From contig CAKNAD010000006.1 in assembly GCA_929200515.1 (NCBI GenBank), positions 1-27,662 on the forward strand: a stretch of 27,662 nucleotides of DNA, written 5' to 3'. The stretch comes from Candidatus Gorgonimonas leptogorgiae (lineage in GTDB: Bacteria; Pseudomonadota; Gammaproteobacteria; Pseudomonadales; Endozoicomonadaceae). This document shows positions 24,953 to 27,662 of the stretch, piece by piece; positions within the stretch are counted from its first letter, which is position 1; each line of letters starts with the position of its first letter. Under the pieces are notes generated by a model that saw only the letters and a list, made by a program, of their open reading frames with translations, was not told the origin of the DNA and made no database searches. The position numbers and the translations under genes were made by a program.

Positions 24953-27662
24953 GTTCCTTCCTTAACTACAGGTAATACCTTTGCCAATTTCTCTAATTCA
25001 TTTGAAGCAGTTTTTTTAGAAAAATAAGAGTGTTTACCAACAACTACTAGCTGAAATCTCGCTCGTGTTACTGATACATTAAGACGATTTGGGCTATCAA
25101 GAAATCCATCTCTATAAGTATTAACCATGGAAAGGAATACTAGATCAGCTTCTTGACCTTGAAAAAAATCTACCGTATTTAGCTTGATTGCTACATTTTT
25201 ATAGTTGAAGCGAGCATATGCACGTTTATTCTTAGGGGATATATTTTGCAGTTTTTTCCTTAACATCTCTTCCTGCTTCTTATAAAAAGTTAAAATAGCT
25301 ACATCATATTTTTCGTTCTGATTATCAGACCAATCACAAAACTTTTTTAATTCATAAATAATATGGCTTGCTTCTTTCTCATTGGCATTGCCCTTGGTGA
25401 CTCCATCAACATCAAGCCAAACTGCATGCGAATTATAACCTTTATAATTCCATTCACGATCAGATCGAGTTTGTTTTCCATCAAATAGTGAAAGAGCATT
25501 ACGCCCCTCAGAATAAAACTGTTCTCTAGGATAACGTGAAATATCGGGGTGCATACGGTGCTGATAGGTTAATGTGGCATGGCGATAGCTTTTTTCTGAG
25601 ACTCTAAAGCCCTGATTCAATGTAGTTTCTAAATCATTTGTTTGTTTTAAAATACCTGAACCTGATAATGCTTCAAGTATTGAAGGAAAAGCCATATTGC
25701 GAATATTATAGACTCTATACTCTACATTTTTTACCGATTTTGGTAAAAGTTGTTTCAGTTGCTTCTCAAGATCTTTTAATTTGTTACTCTTACTAGTAGG
25801 TTTGCTTTGTAAAAATCGTAGCCAGTATTGACGCTCCAATCGCCAAACAATTTCATCAGCCCAGCAAGATTTTTTATTATGCCATTTCTCATGCACTTCA
25901 TAAGAATAGCTTAACTTATCTTTGCTAAAACTATGGGTTCCTTCAAATCTTGCCATATGCCGAAAGTTATGTGCTGAAGTTCGCCAGCCATCCGATAAAA
26001 TGACAGCATCTGCCGGCATGTAGTCTTGATATTTTTCTAGTAATTCTTTTTCACAGAATATCAGATTGAAGTAATATAGTCGCCATGATTCATCCAATAA
26101 GTCTGCCTCTGGCAAAGTATTTATCCAATCACAAGCATCTGAACCCCCTAAAAGACAAACATCATCAAATTCGTCTCGTTGCTCGTATGCTCTTGCTTTC
26201 ATTTCATCAGCTAATGCTACAAGATCCCCTTGAGTAACTGGCAGTATCAGCTTATCATGATACCCCCACTGACCATCTTTTTTGCTACGTAATCCATGCA
26301 ATAAAAAACAAGCATTTTGTATCTGCGGAGATAACAGTATTTCTTTCTGTTTTTTATTGCGGTGTTGCAGAACAAGTTGCTTTAAATTAGCGGTTATCTG
26401 CTCTCTCTCAGTAAATGGCGATAATTGTTTTACATCTCCAACTAATATCCATTTTTTGGCATATCGAGCGGGCACTAAAAATTCTGCAAAGGTAGTTTTG
26501 CTACACTCATCAATAATCATTACATCAAACGCTGAAGCAACAGAATCGATATCAACTTTATCACTATTAAATAAACGCAAAATACCCATGGTTGTACCAC
26601 AAACTAGATTTGAAGAGTCCACCATTAACTGATCACAGCTAGTAATATCAACGGCTTTTGAAAAATCACTTTTTAAGTTATCGTATTGATAATTCTCAAC
26701 ACCTACAGCACGATTTTCATCTCCTACTCGCAGTGGGAAAACTTCATTTGATAATTGATTTTTATCAATACGTTCTAATACATTATTTATTGCCGCATGG
26801 GTTGAAGCCGTCAATAAGATCCGTTTACCTTGTCTAACTAATTGAATGATTAGTTCCAGAATGGTAGTTGTTTTCCCCGTACCTGGCGGACCATCAAGAA
26901 TAGCAAAATCAGGTGTATTTAAAGCTTTAACAACAAACTCTCTTTGTTTATCACATCCATCAAAATCTTCATTTGTTAAAATACGCCAGTTAATGTCATC
27001 TTGATAAGTTTCCCCGAAATTTGGCCATGCTTGTTTATCTCGACTTTTAAGCAAATCAAGTAATGGCTTCTGGCTAATAGCTGGGGCTAGTTTAAGCTTA
27101 GTGATCGCTTCTTTTTGACGCCATAAAGATTGGGTATTTGCTTTAACTTTTAGCTGTTTGTATGTAGGAATAATTGGAGTTCTTTTAGAATCATTCTTTC
27201 TGTAAAGGACTAGTTGCCTTTCATCAGGTTTTGATTTAAGCACACGGTACCCTGCATTAGCTCCTGGTTTTTCATTCTTATCAAGGATATCTACTTGATC
27301 ATCAAAGAAATATTCAAGTGGATCCTGCCCTGTTCCAGTATCATCTGCCTGATCAAGGCTAATCAGTTGAATCCACTTTTCTTGCGAGTCTGAATTTTTG
27401 CATACGAGCTTAATCTGTGGGAAAGCACAATGCTGATAGTGGTCGGCATAGGGTTCACCCTGTGTATCAAGCAATAGCTTGCCATGTACATCACTCAAAG
27501 ACCAACTGCTAGGGATTTGCCTACCATTTGCATCGCATAAGTCAGTAATTGAAATATTTTTTATAAATGATTGATTAGCGTCTTTAACTGTTGCATATTT
27601 AAGCTTAGGTTTTTTGCTTGCTACTATATATTGAGTGCCATTAATGTCAAAGCTATCCTCAA
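24943..27662 (-). CDS. UPF1/DNA2-type SF1 helicase, 5' end outside window
   Basis: A C-terminal part of at least 905 residues; the frame stays open to the window edge. A TTG at 27498 is only a possible internal start and is taken as reference for numbering. Walker A Gly-Pro-Pro-Gly-Thr-Gly-Lys-Thr is at 203-210. Motif II reads Ile-Ile-Asp-Glu-Cys-Ser-Lys, followed by Gly-Asp-Val-Lys-Gln-Leu-Ser-Pro (motif III), Tyr-Gln-His-Arg-Met-His-Pro (motif IV), Phe-Gln-Gly-Gln-Glu-Ala-Asp (motif V) and Asn-Val-Ser-Val-Thr-Arg-Ala-Arg (motif VI). This is the COG1112 set of UPF1-like superfamily 1B helicases, which unwind DNA or RNA. About 250 residues between motifs III and IV form an insertion with a Trp-Arg-Leu-Glu-Arg helix. 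The missing N-terminus could hold a kinase or other sensor domain, as in some defence helicases. It ends 10 bases inside the next gene. Confidence 0.9.
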   Translation of the reverse strand, partial: EDSFDINGTQYIVASKKPKLKYATVKDANQSFIKNISITDLCDANGRQIPSSWSLSDVHGKLLLDTQGEPYADHYQHCAFPQIKLVCKNSDSQEKWIQLISLDQADDTGTGQDPLEYFFDDQVDILDKNEKPGANAGYRVLKSKPDERQLVLYRKNDSKRTPIIPTYKQLKVKANTQSLWRQKEAITKLKLAPAISQKPLLDLLKSRDKQAWPNFGETYQDDINWRILTNEDFDGCDKQREFVVKALNTPDFAILDGPPGTGKTTTILELIIQLVRQGKRILLTASTHAAINNVLERIDKNQLSNEVFPLRVGDENRAVGVENYQYDNLKSDFSKAVDITSCDQLMVDSSNLVCGTTMGILRLFNSDKVDIDSVASAFDVMIIDECSKTTFAEFLVPARYAKKWILVGDVKQLSPFTEREQITANLKQLVLQHRNKKQKEILLSPQIQNACFLLHGLRSKKDGQWGYHDKLILPVTQGDLVALADEMKARAYEQRDEFDDVCLLGGSDACDWINTLPEADLLDESWRLYYFNLIFCEKELLEKYQDYMPADAVILSDGWRTSAHNFRHMARFEGTHSFSKDKLSYSYEVHEKWHNKKSCWADEIVWRLERQYWLRFLQSKPTSKSNKLKDLEKQLKQLLPKSVKNVEYRVYNIRNMAFPSILEALSGSGILKQTNDLETTLNQGFRVSEKSYRHATLTYQHRMHPDISRYPREQFYSEGRNALSLFDGKQTRSDREWNYKGYNSHAVWLDVDGVTKGNANEKEASHIIYELKKFCDWSDNQNEKYDVAILTFYKKQEEMLRKKLQNISPKNKRAYARFNYKNVAIKLNTVDFFQGQEADLVFLSMVNTYRDGFLDSPNRLNVSVTRARFQLVVVGKHSYFSKKTASNELEKLAKVLPVVKEGTCK

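Noticed and set aside
27496..27498. TTG as start codon of the helicase gene
   Set aside because: The reading frame stays open from 27499 to the window edge with sensible protein-like composition, so the true start is outside the window.
1..27662. CRISPR array, tRNA, rRNA or insertion sequence
   Set aside because: I found no regularly spaced direct repeats, no tRNA-like cloverleaf arms and no transposase or terminal inverted repeats by reading. A tRNAscan and ISfinder run could still find something missed.

Overview
This window comes from a very AT-rich bacterial chromosome. RecB, RecC, a Uup-type ABC-F ATPase, a SuhB-type phosphatase and an Sco-type copper protein all look gammaproteobacterial. 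Several genes carry eukaryote-like or effector-like features: a RING finger, IQ-like motifs, and lineage-specific paralogs of 650-690 residues. Together these suggest a host-associated or intracellular gammaproteobacterium, perhaps Legionellales- or Francisella-like. The sequence alone does not fix the taxon.

Layout. Positions 1-5040 hold minus-strand genes: a RING-finger protein, a secreted or membrane protein of unknown function, a small two-helix membrane protein, an Sco/SenC copper chaperone and an orphan 395-residue protein. Positions 5100-8006 hold plus-strand uup and suhB. A terminator-like hairpin separates suhB from a convergent 94-residue orphan. Positions 8659-16343 form one minus-strand operon, recC - recB - a membrane-anchored coiled-coil protein. 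It has a promoter overlapping a perfect palindrome at the 5' end and a hairpin terminator at the 3' end, and no recD lies next to it. Positions 16600-21067 carry a tandem plus-strand pair of large paralogous effector-like proteins. Each has a matching promoter, a 5'-terminal leader hairpin and a strong Shine-Dalgarno site. Positions 21180-27662 hold a tightly overlapping minus-strand operon of three genes, and the first gene runs off the window edge.

The three-gene operon is the best candidate for an undescribed system. It encodes a UPF1/DNA2-type SF1 helicase with an open N-terminus, a protein with a C-terminal phospholipase-D-like HxR site, and a protein joining a degenerate PLD-like domain to a long coiled coil. 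Start and stop codons overlap by 10 and 4 bp, so the three are probably translationally coupled. The set resembles helicase-plus-PLD anti-phage systems such as Mokosh, but I cannot match it to a named system. It looks richer in GC than its neighbours, which fits acquisition by transfer, and it sits beside effector-like genes and recBC.

Other notable items are a 53-codon in-frame tandem duplication inside recC, a canonical C3HC4 RING finger in a bacterial protein, palindromes in the recC/paralog divergent region, and a 37-base intergenic repeat carrying promoter elements.
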